DNA from: Dallia pectoralis
Lineage: Eukaryota; Chordata; Actinopteri; Esociformes; Umbridae
DNA length: 64,000 nt
Direction of reading: 5' to 3'
Assembly (NCBI GenBank): GCA_029465975.1
Contig: CM055739.1
Span: 8,673,065 to 8,737,064 of the forward strand
The notes under the pieces were generated by a model. It was not told where the DNA came from, did not search any database, and saw only the letters and a list, made by a program, of their open reading frames with translations. A program made the translations under genes and the position numbers. This document shows, piece by piece, positions 22,236 through 35,000 of the stretch. Numbering within the stretch: the first letter of the stretch is position 1; every line of letters starts with the position of its first letter.

Positions 22236-25200
22236 CTGTGAAACAAAGTCACAGAAATAACACGTCAAATACGATTTGTTGGTTGACTTATTGGTATTGA
22301 TATCATATATTATAAGTAATTATGATTGCAGTATGAGGAAAGCACTCATTTTCAAGTTACCTGATCATATGACACCGGCGTCTGTCTGTGATTGGACAGC
22401 TCTACCAAAGTGGAAAGGTCAGTGCGGCGGTCTGACTTGCAGCCCACCAGCAGCATCTTGGTGTTGGGACAGAACTCTTGGATCTCTCCCCTCCACTACG
22501 GAAGAAGGTACAGAGTGACTTTGGGAGGACATACAAAGACTCAACATTTATGTGGTTTCCAGAAAACGATCCTGCATCAACAGAAACTGTGAATTCAAAT
22601 AACTAATAAACATTCTAGTAAAAAAAGTTAACACTTAAGAGTTCAAAGAAAATGACTAGTTCTTTAAACCTCAAATGCGCTACAAGCGTAAGATTTTAAT
22701 AATCGCAGGGAAACATATCTTCCAGAAGTGTGATCAAACCTGAGCCCATGGTTCTGAAAGACTAAGCCACTTCCTATTTCCTGTCACACGGCTGCAACCA
22801 ACCGCTTTGAACCCAGGAAGGAATGCAGTATAGTAGGCTTTAAGTCCAAAGATAATCCTTCTTGTTTCCTCCAACACAATACACACTCTGTGATCAATAG
22901 CCTTTAACTGGTGGTTTTAATCTGCCACTAATGCAACCTTGAGAACCAGGAGTGTTTGGGCTGGCTGGCTGACAGGAAGGCTAGACGTGGAGGTGATCAT
23001 GTTCAGTGCTGTACAGGCAGGTGATTGTTTAAACTGGCAAAGTGGAACAAACTCAACATTGGAAGCGGAACCTTCCCACGATTCCGTTCTCCGACACAGT
23101 GACATTAGAGGGCACTAAAAGCTCTCTGCCCTGTTCTTCTAGGCCCCCGTGTTAAATGTTATGCGCAGCCCGTGGCAACCGCACCAACTTAGTTCACTAG
23201 ATTTTGGAGTGGCCTGCTCAGAGTCTTGTGAAACGAGGGCAGGAATGGATGATGAACCACATACCCAAAACCCCGTGAAGGTCTTACTGTAAAAGAGACA
23301 GTTTTGAACCATTAACACATTTAAGTTGACCCAAGCTGACTGCGGGGCCGAACAGTTGAAAATGGCCAGTAAGAGGAACACGCCAACTCACTAATTAATT
23401 AACTTGTCGTATACTTTAGTCAGGGTGCGTAAATGAGAGACAAAACACCACGCTCAGAATGTGATTGAGACCGGAGGGCGTAACATGCAGGTACTACACA
23501 CCTTCTTTATTACACTGTCGAGGGTCTCAGGGCGGCTGATGTCAAAGCAGATCAGAACGGCGTCCGAGTCTGGGTAGGAGAGAGGCCTCACGTTGTCATA
23601 GTATGGAGACCCTGAAACGGCAGAACACAGGAGTGGAGGTCAACACACACACACAGCGAAAACAATATATACTCATTTTAATTCATACAGTTACACATCA
23701 AATCGGCTGAGAGCTTTGGAGTAAAGGAGTCTGAACATGCTGCTTGAAAGAAACAGAAACATATTCGCCGACTGTAGCATTCCGCCGTGAGTCAAGAGGT
23801 CGCTTCTCTCAGTCAGACCAGGCTCTCAGGAAGAGCAGTGCTAGACAGCTATTATAAACAGTGTAACTTCAACCATGTGGAGGAGAACTCCCATCCACCC
23901 CCTGTAGAAACTCTGCGGTAAGGGGTGTATCCTCACATCAAGAGGGGGTACCTGAGCAGCTGTGGAAACAGCGTGAACGACCGGACCCCGTGGAGTATTG
24001 GTTGCTGCCTGGGATCTAAGATTTACCACATGCAATTCAGCCGTGCAGCCAAAGAATCTGAGGAATTCAGTTTCGGACCACTCTTTGGGGTTCTTCTCCA
24101 CAAAACCAGCGAAAGCACACACACACACACACACGCACACACGCACGCACGCACGCACACAACAGCCCGGACTGATTATATGCTGTTCCCGGGATGAAAC
24201 AGACCTTGTAGATTCAAATTCCATTAATCCTCCAGGTCTTCCAGACACCACGCTCCCAATAACACAGCGCTGTTTTGATCTGGTACTGACATAGTGCAGG
24301 TAGCATGGAACACATAGGCCACTGGGGACACAGCCAAAGTGTCTCCCTCAGTGCAAAGCAAGCCTTAGAGAGCTGATGATAAAAGCCATGGGTGGTTGGA
24401 TGTAAAGGCTGGGGGTGAGCCTCAGATGTAGTAAACGAAGTGCTCGCTGTTTAGGCCTCACTGGTGAAGGGTGGTAAAAAATACACGCATGTGGATTCAT
24501 TTTGGTATTTCGTGGCAGCCCTAAAAACACACTACCACATCCAGACATTGCGAAATCTGAGAAGCCTTCCAATATTGAGAACATGAGATCGTAATAAATA
24601 ACAGACGAGGTTGATGAAACCTCTTGATAACTGTTAGCATTTCAACAGAAGATAGATTCACAACTTCACGATCATCGATTTCGTCCGTTTTCTCTTCTTC
24701 CTTAGCTATACGATCTGCCCCTTCCGGTGTGACATCATTTCCTGGAGGCCAGCTGATAGGAAGTCCCGGACACAGAAACATAGAATCCCACAGCGGACAA
24801 TGAATTGTAAATGTTCACCTCATTTTCTTCTGCTTTGTCACTTCCCTTCAAAGCATTTCAAACACTTCCTACTGATCAATCCGTAACTCAAAATAGCCCC
24901 TAATCTTTCAATACATATATAGATTTTATCATTATAAATATTATAGATATTTTGCTCCAACCTAAACAAACCCATACACGTGCATTTCTTGCCTTGTAGG
25001 GACTTAAACCTACCATGTATGCCTCAACTGAACCTAACCCTAATGCCTAGGCCAAATCCGAAATATGTGAACCTTATACTAACCTAGATCCGGCGCGGTT
25101 TCAACTATCCTTGCACGGACATTTGGTGCCAATTGGACCTGACAGGCACACGAACAGGTGCCAACACATGCTCTATGTCTCTCTCCCACCACCATAATAC

Positions 25201-28200
25201 AAGACAAGAGAGGGAGCGACAGAATGCACCAGGGCCCTGAGATCTCAAGTGCCCTATGAAGGGAATACAGGGCCATTTGGGACTCAGACTAAGTGATTTA
25301 GGACTGTACAATGGCACACAGTAGAGAAAAGTCCAGAACACACCTGTTCGAAACCACAACAGGCCAGCTCTAAGTCATTCCACATTTCGTTCCACTACGA
25401 GACCTCTGAAATCCTCTCAAAGACAAGAATGGGGGCAGGCGGGAGGTCAAGCAATGGACGTGTGTCTGAATGGAATTATAGAAGATGAGTGAGGAAAAGA
25501 TGGATTATTCCAATGTGACTACACTGACGGTCAGCAGCTAAAGAGATGCTTCATCTTTTGGATAAATAATACACAAGAAATCAATCTCCTTACAACACAG
25601 TGTCCTATGTTTTTGATTACAAAGACTGTCAGAAACTCAGATTTATGACGCCCAGCAATGTAACTCTGTTTTCAAATATCATACAGTTCGGTCTGATTCT
25701 AATTTACTGAAGATTTTTTACATTTTATAAACTTTTAGACAAACAAGGTAAGACCTACTATTTTCCCAGCTCTGCGCTAACAAAGGGGATGTTTGTGCAG
25801 CAGGAAGTGGCAACCTTTCAACCTAGGAATGTGAAACATGCAGCTCAAATTCACTGAGCTTCAGAAATTGATCCGATGCTGGCCACAAAGCCAGGGCGGC
25901 TGAAGCCTTTGGGCAACAGAGGGGTGAGGGGACAGGGCGAGGCATGGTTGCTGGAGAAGGCCATTTCAGTGGACAGTAGGCAGACAGTCAAAAACAAGCC
26001 ATTAAACTAATAGCATGTTAGGATTCAGAATGGATGCTTTGCATTGAGTTTTGTGATGGAATGTGAATGTGCCTGTGGAGTGTCAGCAAAAAGCCCATCA
26101 CCCTGTTTAGGACAGCGTCTGTTAGTGGGAATCTTTGTTCAGGTTCAGCCAGCTGCTGTTCCCCTTCTACAGCCTGACTCTGAGCAGTCTGTGTGTGTGT
26201 GGTGTGTGGTGTGTGTAAACGGCCACCCTACAACAATGTCAACAAACAGCCCAGTCCATCCATCATTCTGGACCCTGGATAGGCCAACAGTCACGATGTG
26301 TGTGTGGAGTCATGGTGGACGGGAACAGGCTGGCAACCAACTGCTGAGGCTCGTTACTGGAAATGGCAACTAGAATATGGAGCCTGAATAATGTCAGAGT
26401 TAGTGTATTCCTGAATCACTTAAATGTCAGAATAACCGTATTCCTAAACCAGTCAGTAATGTCAGAATAACAGTATTCCTAAACCAGTCGGTAATGTCAG
26501 AATAACAGTATTCCTAAACCAGTCGGTAATGTCAGAATAACAGTATTCCTAAACCAGTCAGTAATGTCAGAACATACATCCTCATTGTGTTGTGTCATTC
26601 CTCTTGTGAAACTGATTACAATCCTCGGTCAATACTTCAACAGCAGAGAATAGCTCCTTGGGAAGCTCAGCCTTTGCTCAACCCTGAGCATCTTGCACCA
26701 CCTCCTTGCACCCCACTTCCTCCTGTTACCCCACCTCCTACTTCCCCTCTTACCCCACCTCCTCCTCACAATCTGATTGATATGGAGGAGCCGGCAGACT
26801 ACCAGCTGTTGGCTTGACTGCCTAGTTAACTGAGCCTGGTCCTAATCGATATGTTCCTCTGCCCTGTGTCCTGAAGGGATGCAGTAGGGGGCCTGGAACT
26901 CCGGCATCTGCAAGGCCCACCCCTCCCCCATCTCCCTACAGTGGGGGGTGCTGGAGTGAACCAAAACGTCTTTGTTCTCCACTGATCTGTGAACGCCTTA
27001 ATGAACCACAAACAGACCGTCACAACTAAATGGAGGTCATTAAGGTAACGCCCATTTGTCCGCACAAGGCTAACCTCGGGTTCCTTCCTCCAGGGGTTAG
27101 GGGCCTGCTGGCTGGGCTGAGTCTTTCATCTGTTCTCTACTGTAATGTTGTCAGAGGTTTTCACACTCCCTCTGTCTGAGGAGTTTGCTTAGGGACATAC
27201 CGGACCATAAATCGTACACCCCGTGTGGCTGTCAAATCCTGTTTCTTTAAGTGTTACACTATATTGACATTGGTTAATAACAATGACTAAGAATTAACAA
27301 ATATCACCTGCATGGTACTTTTTTGTCACTTCCTGTGCATGTGAGAAGTAGCCTAGCAACGTCAGTAGCCAATCCAGGAGTGTTTACTTTTTAATTGGGA
27401 AGACTTAATGCAATGAGGTCCTCACCTTGTGGCTGGGTAAGCTCCTTCACAAACTCCATTTCTCCTCAGAAACAAAAAACACAGCGAGACTGATCCCAGC
27501 TAAGTGCAGCTCAGCCCCAGTAATAGCCAGAGAGCTCAGCTATGCTTCAATCCAGTTTAAACCTGGATAAAGAGAACTGACTCATTCAATGAACTAGTGG
27601 CTCACTGACCTTCCTAAAAAGGGGACGCCCAGTTGAGGATTTATAAGCTATTTGACACACACACAAATATACACACACACACACACACACAGGTGGGCAC
27701 TGAGTGCTGTCGGAGACTGAAAATCCTAGAGAAAATCCTAGAGAAATCCCTAGAGACCGAATGTAGTAATCAGCAGAGTTCCCAGACTTCCATCTCGACA
27801 GACAGGCAGGAGGGGGTTACGGAGCACCATATAGACCCTGGCCTATAATGGGGAACAGTCGGGCTACAAAAGAAACACTAATTACTTCCAGACTAGCAGC
27901 GGCCCCTTGAGACTCACACCTGAACACTACGATCAACCTAGTCTAGTAAAAGACTAAACAAACAGTAGACCAGATCTATAAGGAGACTTATCTTCGCAGA
28001 AGTATTTAAAGGTTGCATTTCGTAGTAAACGGTTGTGTCCGAGGTGGCAGGTGAAACACAGTAAATCTTGTCTATATTCTGGTAAACGTTTGGCCCAATA
28101 ATTCCACAATAAAATATTCACGTCGTAGCCAGTTCGAAGTGAAGCGCAAGAAACCGTAGGCACGCCCGCACGCACGCGGTGTGACAACAGGTCCTGACAT

Positions 28201-28763
28201 GTCTACCAGCTGTATTACTAATGGTAAGCAACTGTATATGAATGTTAGGAGGAAACACGAGGCACAGACAAATACAGAAAAAAATATATATATATATATA
28301 AACACACACACACACACACACACACACAGATGTAAACTAATATAAGTGATCATTACCTGATGTGTCCCATAGACTCAGCTCAATTCTTCTCGTGTCTATT
28401 TCAAAACTGGCTGTGTAATTCTCGAACACGGTCGGCACGTAGTTCTGAAGAGAAATAAGTACAAGTAAAGAGGTGTGCTGGGAAGAGATGCGGCAAAAGT
28501 TTACCAAGTGCAAAAAGCAACCACTGTCTGATAATAACAGATACGTGGGCTCAATAATGTGTTGTTATAATATTATTCTTGTTTTAAAGTCACACATCCA
28601 TAACTCAACTCACCTCGGGGAAGATGTCCTTGGCAAACACGTGCAGCAGAGCAGTCTTTCCACATTGACTGTCCCCCACCACCACTATTTTACACTTAAC
28701 ACTCTGGCTGGGATCCATACCGGGCTGAGGAGAGAATGTCTGACCGGATAGTCTCTCCTTCAT
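21984..28763 (-). CDS. rnd3: Rnd3/RhoE, GTPase-deficient Rho-family protein (5 exons, complete)
   Basis: Five coding exons (28614-28763, 28357-28444, 23502-23611, 22361-22495, 21984-22235) join in frame to 244 codons, the same length as human RND3. Visible motifs are the P-loop GDSQCGKT (residues 30-37), effector segment YVPTVFENYTA, WDTSGSPYYD, GCKSD (G4) and the C-terminal CSVM CAAX box, which predicts farnesylation and membrane attachment. Rnd proteins lack the catalytic Ras-type Gly12/Gln61 equivalents; here the P-loop has Ser-Gln and the switch II position is Ser, so the protein should stay GTP-bound. Known role of the family: inhibition of RhoA/ROCK signalling and stress fibres. The start is the upstream ATG at 28761-28763, giving MKER followed by 11 more residues before the internal Met-Asp-Pro, as in mammals. 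Oddities are Arg139 where Rho proteins have Leu after G4, and CSSQQ in place of CSALQ at G5. Rnd1 and Rnd2 fit less well. Confidence 0.96.
22361..22495 (-). CDS. rnd3: rnd3 coding exon 4
   Basis: Forty-five codons from WRGEIQEFCP to PVSYDQ, phase 0 at both ends. It contains the G4 motif GCKSD, followed by Arg-Arg where other Rho proteins have Leu-Arg. The donor is GTAACT and the acceptor CTTCCGTAG. Confidence 0.95.
23502..23611 (-). CDS. rnd3: rnd3 coding exon 3
   Basis: Encodes GSPYYDNVRPLSYPDSDAVL through LDSVIKK. The acceptor is CCGTTTCAG and the donor GTGTGT. The upstream intron is the longest (about 4.7 kb) and contains CA repeats, a 35-bp tandem repeat and a MITE fragment. Confidence 0.95.
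25225..25285. mobile_element. MITE fragment in rnd3 intron 2
   Basis: Contains ACCAGGGCCCTGAG, then GCCCTATGAAGGGAATACAG and GGCCATTTGGGAC, matching one arm of the palindromic MITE family seen at 15958-16048. The other arm is degraded. Confidence 0.45.
26391..26570. repeat. 35-bp tandem repeat, about 5 copies
   Basis: The unit contains ATGTCAGAATAACAGTATTC then CTAAACCAGTCGGTA. The first copy (26391-26423) is divergent; the rest are nearly identical. It lies inside rnd3 intron 2. Confidence 0.88.
28284..28328. repeat. compound TA/CA microsatellite
   Basis: A short TA run followed by a CA run within 30 bp of the rnd3 exon 2 donor (exon edge at 28357). Confidence 0.88.
28357..28444 (-). CDS. 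rnd3: rnd3 coding exon 2
   Basis: Encodes NYVPTVFENY through LWDTS plus the first base of a Gly codon. The acceptor reads TTTCTCTTCAG and the donor GTAATG. It covers switch I (effector loop) and the start of switch II. Confidence 0.95.
28614..28763 (-). CDS. rnd3: rnd3 coding exon 1
   Basis: It starts at ATG 28761-28763 and encodes residues 1-50, including the Rnd-specific N-terminal extension and the P-loop. A second in-frame ATG (28716-28718) begins at Met-Asp-Pro. The donor GTGAGT sits at 28608-28613 on the complement. Exon ends in phase 0 after Phe-Pro-Glu. Confidence 0.95.
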
Positions 28764-28894
28764 TGGTTAAAGTTGGAGGAGAGTAAGATGTGAGGAGAGT
28801 GCACACGAATACAGGCGATTGGTAACGCAAATAATGCATGCAATATGATCGCGCCGCGCAATTAATCCCTTTCAGATGTCGTATTCTCCGGTAC

Positions 28895-29020
28895 GCGCAC
28901 GCAACAAGCCGGTCCGACCTCTGCGGGAATTTATACTGAAACCCGGAGCCAATGAGGTTGTCAGTCATTTTGCCAAGCCCTGATGTCCCGCCCCTCGCCT
29001 TAATTAACGCGCAAAAAATG
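28895..29020 (-). promoter_or_regulatory. rnd3: rnd3 core promoter and 5' UTR boundary
   Basis: Upstream of the rnd3 ATG the minus strand shows TATAAA (28930-28935), an ATTGG inverted CCAAT box (28949-28953) and a GC box GGGGCGGG (28987-28994). A TTTTGCGCG E2F-like word lies at about 29007-29016. A start site near 28900 would give a 5' UTR of about 140 nt continuous with exon 1. The surrounding 250 bp is locally CpG-rich compared with the rest of the window. Confidence 0.6.
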
Positions 29021-32000
29021 ATGGAGTCGGTCGGAGAAGGTAAATGATTGAATGCTCAGTGTGTAATGGCGCCCTCTGTAGGATGCCATAAATATATGTT
29101 TACCCGTGAGAGAGAAATTAATGTAAACTGTATGTAAACTTTTCAAGAGAGTAATGTTCTGCAGTTATGCAACATCATAAAATAATAGTCTTTAAGTTTC
29201 ATGGATGTAACTATTAAACTTACCAGCCAGCTGTTGACTATTCAGAGCCAGAGAATTGAGCACTCCTATAGACCCTCCAGTCCAGGAGTTCCTCCAACTA
29301 GCCCATCAGGATATCAGAAGGTCAGAGTTAAGCCACAGCTATGGAAGATGAAGACACGTCAAAATGTGAAGTTGACATCTGCAGGGACGAGGGCGCTGGG
29401 ACAACAGGATCTTGAGCAGCGAAGCTCACATTTTATCGATCTCCGGCCTTATAGAAATTCCACCTTCCTCTGCAGCACAGACATCACATCAGATACTCTG
29501 TTGGGGTAAAAGGGGGGGACAGAACGTGTTTTTTTACAGATTCAGAAATACCAACAGTATCCACCAAGTGACGGTGGTCTTTAAAATAATAGCGAATCAT
29601 GGACATTTGAAGAGGATTTATATAAATCCTATAATGTTGGTTTTATTTGTTACTATTTGATATATCCTGCTTTATATTCTGTTTTACTAATATCTACTGT
29701 AACCCTGGCCTCACGTTTGTGAAAATGTGTGTGTTTGGGATCACGTGTGTGTTTGTGATCACATGTGTGTTTGTGATCACATGTGTACATGTGCGTGGCT
29801 CATATTGAGGATAAGATTAGGGTTAGGGCAAAGTCAGAGTAAGATTTGGGTTAAGAGCTAGGTAATTGGAAGCATGGATTTCTGGGTTAACATGTGTCTC
29901 ATGTCCCCACAAGTATAGAAAAACAAACAACTGTTTGTTTATGTCTGATAATTATATCAAGATGAGCCAAGCAGTATAGAAATGACACGTAATAGAAGAG
30001 TAAGCAATATCCTACTGGCCTGTACCCTAGGTTTATATCTGTCATATTTGGTCTATCGGTTCAATGTGCTCTGCCAAGAGATTGTGTGATAGATCGTAGG
30101 CCCTCGTGTAAATTGCTGTTCTGGCAGCCAGTTTATGCCACTGAGTAGCTCCTAATCAAATATTATTAACTGTTTATTACTCCAATACAATATTGCTCTG
30201 GTTCCATGCTCCTTCAAGAAGAGTAATACGGTGCGTCTTCACTCAGCACGCACCAAGTTCACTGGTTTAAACAGAGATTATTAATATCTTAAATAATTAT
30301 TCACATATTTTATTCTATCTCTTTGTCTTGTTTGTTTCCAAGGCCTTCAGACAGTTGTCCTGAGGTGGTGTCTGACTAGGCTGAGAGACTAGGTCAGTTG
30401 GATGATGATTCCCTATATGCCCTGATGTACCCCCCAACCCCCAACCCCACATACAGGGTGAAGCGCACCCCCTTAACAGTCTACCTCCATTACACCCTAC
30501 CGCAGCCCCGACCTCCACCCACCTAACCCCCAGCTACCCTATTGCCCTAAGCTGCCCTGGCACAGAAAGCACTCTGCTGTGCCACACTACACTAATCTCT
30601 GTCTGCATGCATCCAATCAGGAAACCATTGACATTTACCTCTGGCACTAAACATAACGCACAATCGCTTTCATTTGGGTGATTTTGTCTTCGGTGAGTAA
30701 CAGTGACTTCGGGGCGAACCAGATTTGGGAAGTAGCGAAAGGGCGGGGGGGGCATTACATTTCTATGGGAGATGGCTTCCTCTGAGGTAAAACTGCACAA
30801 CAAGAAGGTGTAGCTCACTGGGATATAGAGCAAATAGATAAAATGTAAAAAATATAAATGTCATTTTAGAATCGCCCGTCGGACAGATCCCCAGATCCCA
30901 TACACAGAGGTAGCATAATGTTAGGTGGGACCTTGACTGCTTTCCCATGACCCCTGATAGCGCCACCCCACAGGGCTCTTATATCCCCTTTGATCTAAGG
31001 GGTTATTGCAACAGGGGCGATGGCCAAAAAGGTGTCCTCTTGCAGGAGAAAGGAAAGATGATTTTAGACCGCAGCTTGTCCAGCTACCACTTCAGTGTAG
31101 ATTGGTAGCCTAGGGTGCTCTAGCTGTCTAAATCCTTCTTCCTTCACTACACGTAAGCTGCTACAGCATGTGTTCAAATCCGGCCCACTTTCTCCTATCA
31201 ACAATGCAGCCCCCTCCCCCAAAAGCCAGACGGACACAGTAGAGGGCCAAGTCACAAGGTCCATCCTGACCAGGACATCTATCCACACATCACAACCTCT
31301 CTCTTTCCTCGTTCCACCTCCCCCATCTCCTCCTATCCACTATAGTCTCAGCCACCCTCGCCCAGCTCCATCCCTTTTCGGCTCCTCCCCTTCCCCCCTC
31401 GTTCTTCCCCTCTGTATCTCTCCGTTTTCCCTCCGTCCTACGGGAAGCAGGAATAGGGCCGGTGGGCAGCACTTGACATTTAGGTCTGCCAGACCATTTA
31501 CCTGGTGTTGTTCTAATTCCACAGACAGTGCAGAATATAAACACCACGACGCCAAGATCTGCACGACTACCTTAATCAAACATGATCCGTCCCAGTATTT
31601 ATTACTAGTTATTATTTACTTATTCTTTTTGCGCACAGTGTTGTAGGTTAACCACAATGTGTATGTTGAATAATTGTGAATTCGGGGTTAATGAATGCAG
31701 TTAGGGGTTGACCCACTTAGTTTAAGGGGATCTGGGTAATTGCGGGTTCTATTTGTTTTTGGGGGGGTATCAGCGTCTCCCTCAGTTAATCTGCATGGTA
31801 GAACAATTATCATAGCTCTCAGTTACAGCAGTAGAATAATACAAAGAGCGAGTCCGGGCGCCAGTGTGTTGGATTTTAATTGAAAGGTCATTTAAACATT
31901 GCCAACTTCCTGTCATCAGTATATATATGAAACTGATTGGACATGAGAGCAGACAACTGCTGCTCTTGTGACATACTGTTTGATCTGAGTCCAGGGAAAC

Positions 32001-35000
32001 GTAATATACAGTCTGATCTGACCCCGGGGGAATGTACTGTATGACGGGATGCTTATGGTGGCCGTCATCAAGCAGATGACGGTTATTCTACCCAATCAGC
32101 ACGCGAATACATTATGAATATAATAATTCAGGTGTATAAGAAATTACCATTGAACCAATATAGCCGTCTGGTTATCTAAAATAATAAAACGCAGTAAATA
32201 TAAACATTTCAATGTTCGGCCTTCTGCATACGCACGCGGGGTCGTTTAATTAATTGATTGAAACGTGAAACAAGCGCACGCGCTCTCTGTCACTTCCTGA
32301 TCCGATCAAAGGACTGTGTGTGGTGCGCCTTGAGGATGTGGTCTGTTTTACGACTGTGACGGCGGTCGGACCCACCACAGCCTCAGACACGGCACATACA
32401 GACGCTGATAAGAGAAGTCTCCGGAGAAAATGGGGTAGTTAATGTAATGCATAATGTGTGCGTGGGTGAGTCGTGAGGCATAGATCGGGCTGACAGTAAC
32501 GAATGCCCCGCAGTGTTCCACGGCACTTAACCCCACGTCGTTTTGATGTATCTGTATGTGTGTTGTTAAGCAAGCAGTCAACATGTCAAACCTAACTGAC
32601 TGTGGGCTTTTACCATATCCACTGCCCACTCTCAAGTGCTTCAAACGGATCGGCTCATCGTTGACACACACACACACACACACACGTAATAGGCCAATCA
32701 CGTGTTCATAGGTTTGTCAAGGCATGATGTAACTTGCTGTGGCCGAAATGCAATGCGCTAAGGAGTTAGTGTATTGTGAATGTTCAGCTGTGTCGTGTCC
32801 ACCCAGTGTGGCCACTGGTCTGACAGGAGTGAGAATGAACAGTACTGCAGGCTTCCAAGGTGTAACAATAACAGGGGAACAGCTAGGCGTTGGCGTTGAA
32901 CTGCTTCCTGTCTCTGATAGGCTGCCTGTGTGGATCATCATTGTCACAAGTTATTCTATGTGACCACACGGCCCAAAGCTCCCAGGGAGGATTTTGTCAA
33001 GATTTATGTTGTCAAGAGTTATGTTGGATTTCGGTGTTGAATATCCAACCGTTACATATTGAACCACCTGGTTTATGCAGTCATTTTTTTCAATGTCCGT
33101 TGTGGTATTAACATGTTAACAGGGTACACTGTCTGCACCTGGCCCTGATGGTAGTGGCAGGTACCTTCTGGCCTGTATCAATGAGTGGCTTCGAATGGGC
33201 CACAAAACCATGTGAGGTGTGGACGCCCGAAATGTCAGAACACGGGGTGCCTGCAGTTATCGTTACATGGGGTACTGAATACTATTAACCATTATTTCTG
33301 TAAGGGGAGGGCCATGAGGAAATGTGTTTCACATTAGGAAGGGGGGGATTTTGGTGTCCCTTAGCCCAACGTGCAGGGAGGTCTGGTCCAGGGCTGGGGG
33401 AGGTGGAGTCTACGTGATGTGGCGCTGATCCAGGACCTTGTCTAACATTGTGTCAGATGAGAACAATCACACACACACACACCAGGGGAACCCTAATGGA
33501 TGTGATTGGTTACCATGGATTCAGTCAGACTGTATGCATCTCCAACCCCAGCGACCACATTAGCCGTAGCGGCGGCAGAGTGGAGTGTGATCGGAAAGGG
33601 AATCGCTCTCCGTCTCTCAGCCTGCAGCACTCCCATAAAACCAGTAACACTGTACAGATGGAGAGAACCAGCCTGTCAGCCAGCTATATAATAAAAGAAG
33701 TATGGCAGGAATGCCTTTGATGCCAAGCCTTATGAAGAGGGCAAGTCCTTTGATGATTCTGCTGACGCTTTGGAGGGGCTTTTTTTCTTAAGAGCCAGGG
33801 ATTTTAATCAAAACATTGTGTTTTTTCAGCTATTTGCACTCGAGCTGCAGGAACATTTTTACGCGCTTGGCCTGTCAGTTTATGCACACTGTATGTTTCT
33901 TTTTATTCGGCACGTCGAACTGTTCCCGGGTCAGAATTGCGTAGGAAGGATGTGTAAAGGAGAAACATCTTTGGGGTCCCTCGACACACGAGGCGTCTTA
34001 CGTTGCGTTCTCGCTCTCTCTTCCCTCAGCGGGAAAATATATTTATAAAGCATATTAATATAGCACTGCCATTCAGCATCAAACCGTCATTTGGGATTCT
34101 GGCAGAAACCACTACTCATCCACTTCCACCTCTCCTCCTCCCCCTTTCCCCCTCCTCCATTACTCTCCCCTACCCCCATCACAACGACATTTTAAAGATG
34201 TTTTGAGGTAAAACCTCCATTATCTTATACAGATGTTACGGTTGTTTGCTCGGCAACTAGCATGTAGTTTCTCTCTCTATATATTTATATATATCCCTTG
34301 GTGTGTGAGAGAGATTTGTAGAATAACAAAAGGTTATTAAAATAGTTGTCATATTTCAGCTTGCTGCTTGCATGCAATAATTGCTTTTCTGTCACTCTAT
34401 AAATTAGTATTTATAAATTCTGTACTTGACTCAATCTCCCCCGTGGTCACATTTTCCATGCCCATCCTGTGGAATCTTCTATTCAATGGTTCCTTAACTT
34501 AGTTTATTTTCGAACACTTCCATGTGAAATCTCATGTTGTTCTCACGTATGTCATTTATAGCAAACAGGTTCCGGCATAGAAACAGAACCTATGGGCCCC
34601 AGATGCTTCTTTTGAAAACAGGAACAATGGGATTGAAATGGAATATCCTAAAGACAACACCTAAAGCAAAGATAAAATTGTAAACAGACCCAAGCGACAT
34701 GCCCAGAGATTTCAGTGGATCAAAACAGAACAGGGTACAATCCACCCTGAACATCCTGGCAATGTGCCATCCCTTCTGCCCTGCCCTTTACAAGAAAGGA
34801 TGGCATCTGCAGAGACCGGCAGGGCACTGTGGAGGTAAAACAGGAAGAAGGATTAAAGCGAAATCCCCTTTATTCTAAGCCAGAAAAACACATCAATTGG
34901 TTGACTTTCTTTGCCTGAAAGGAATCTGAAAGTAAATAGTCGACGCCAAACATTTCGAAATGCTATGCTGCTTGGAAATTCATAATGCATTTATGAATAA

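Noticed and set aside
31090..31190. Possible plus-strand SINE head (GTTCAAATCC and TGGTAGCCTAGG)
   Set aside because: The two boxes are too far apart and no SINE body or tail follows.
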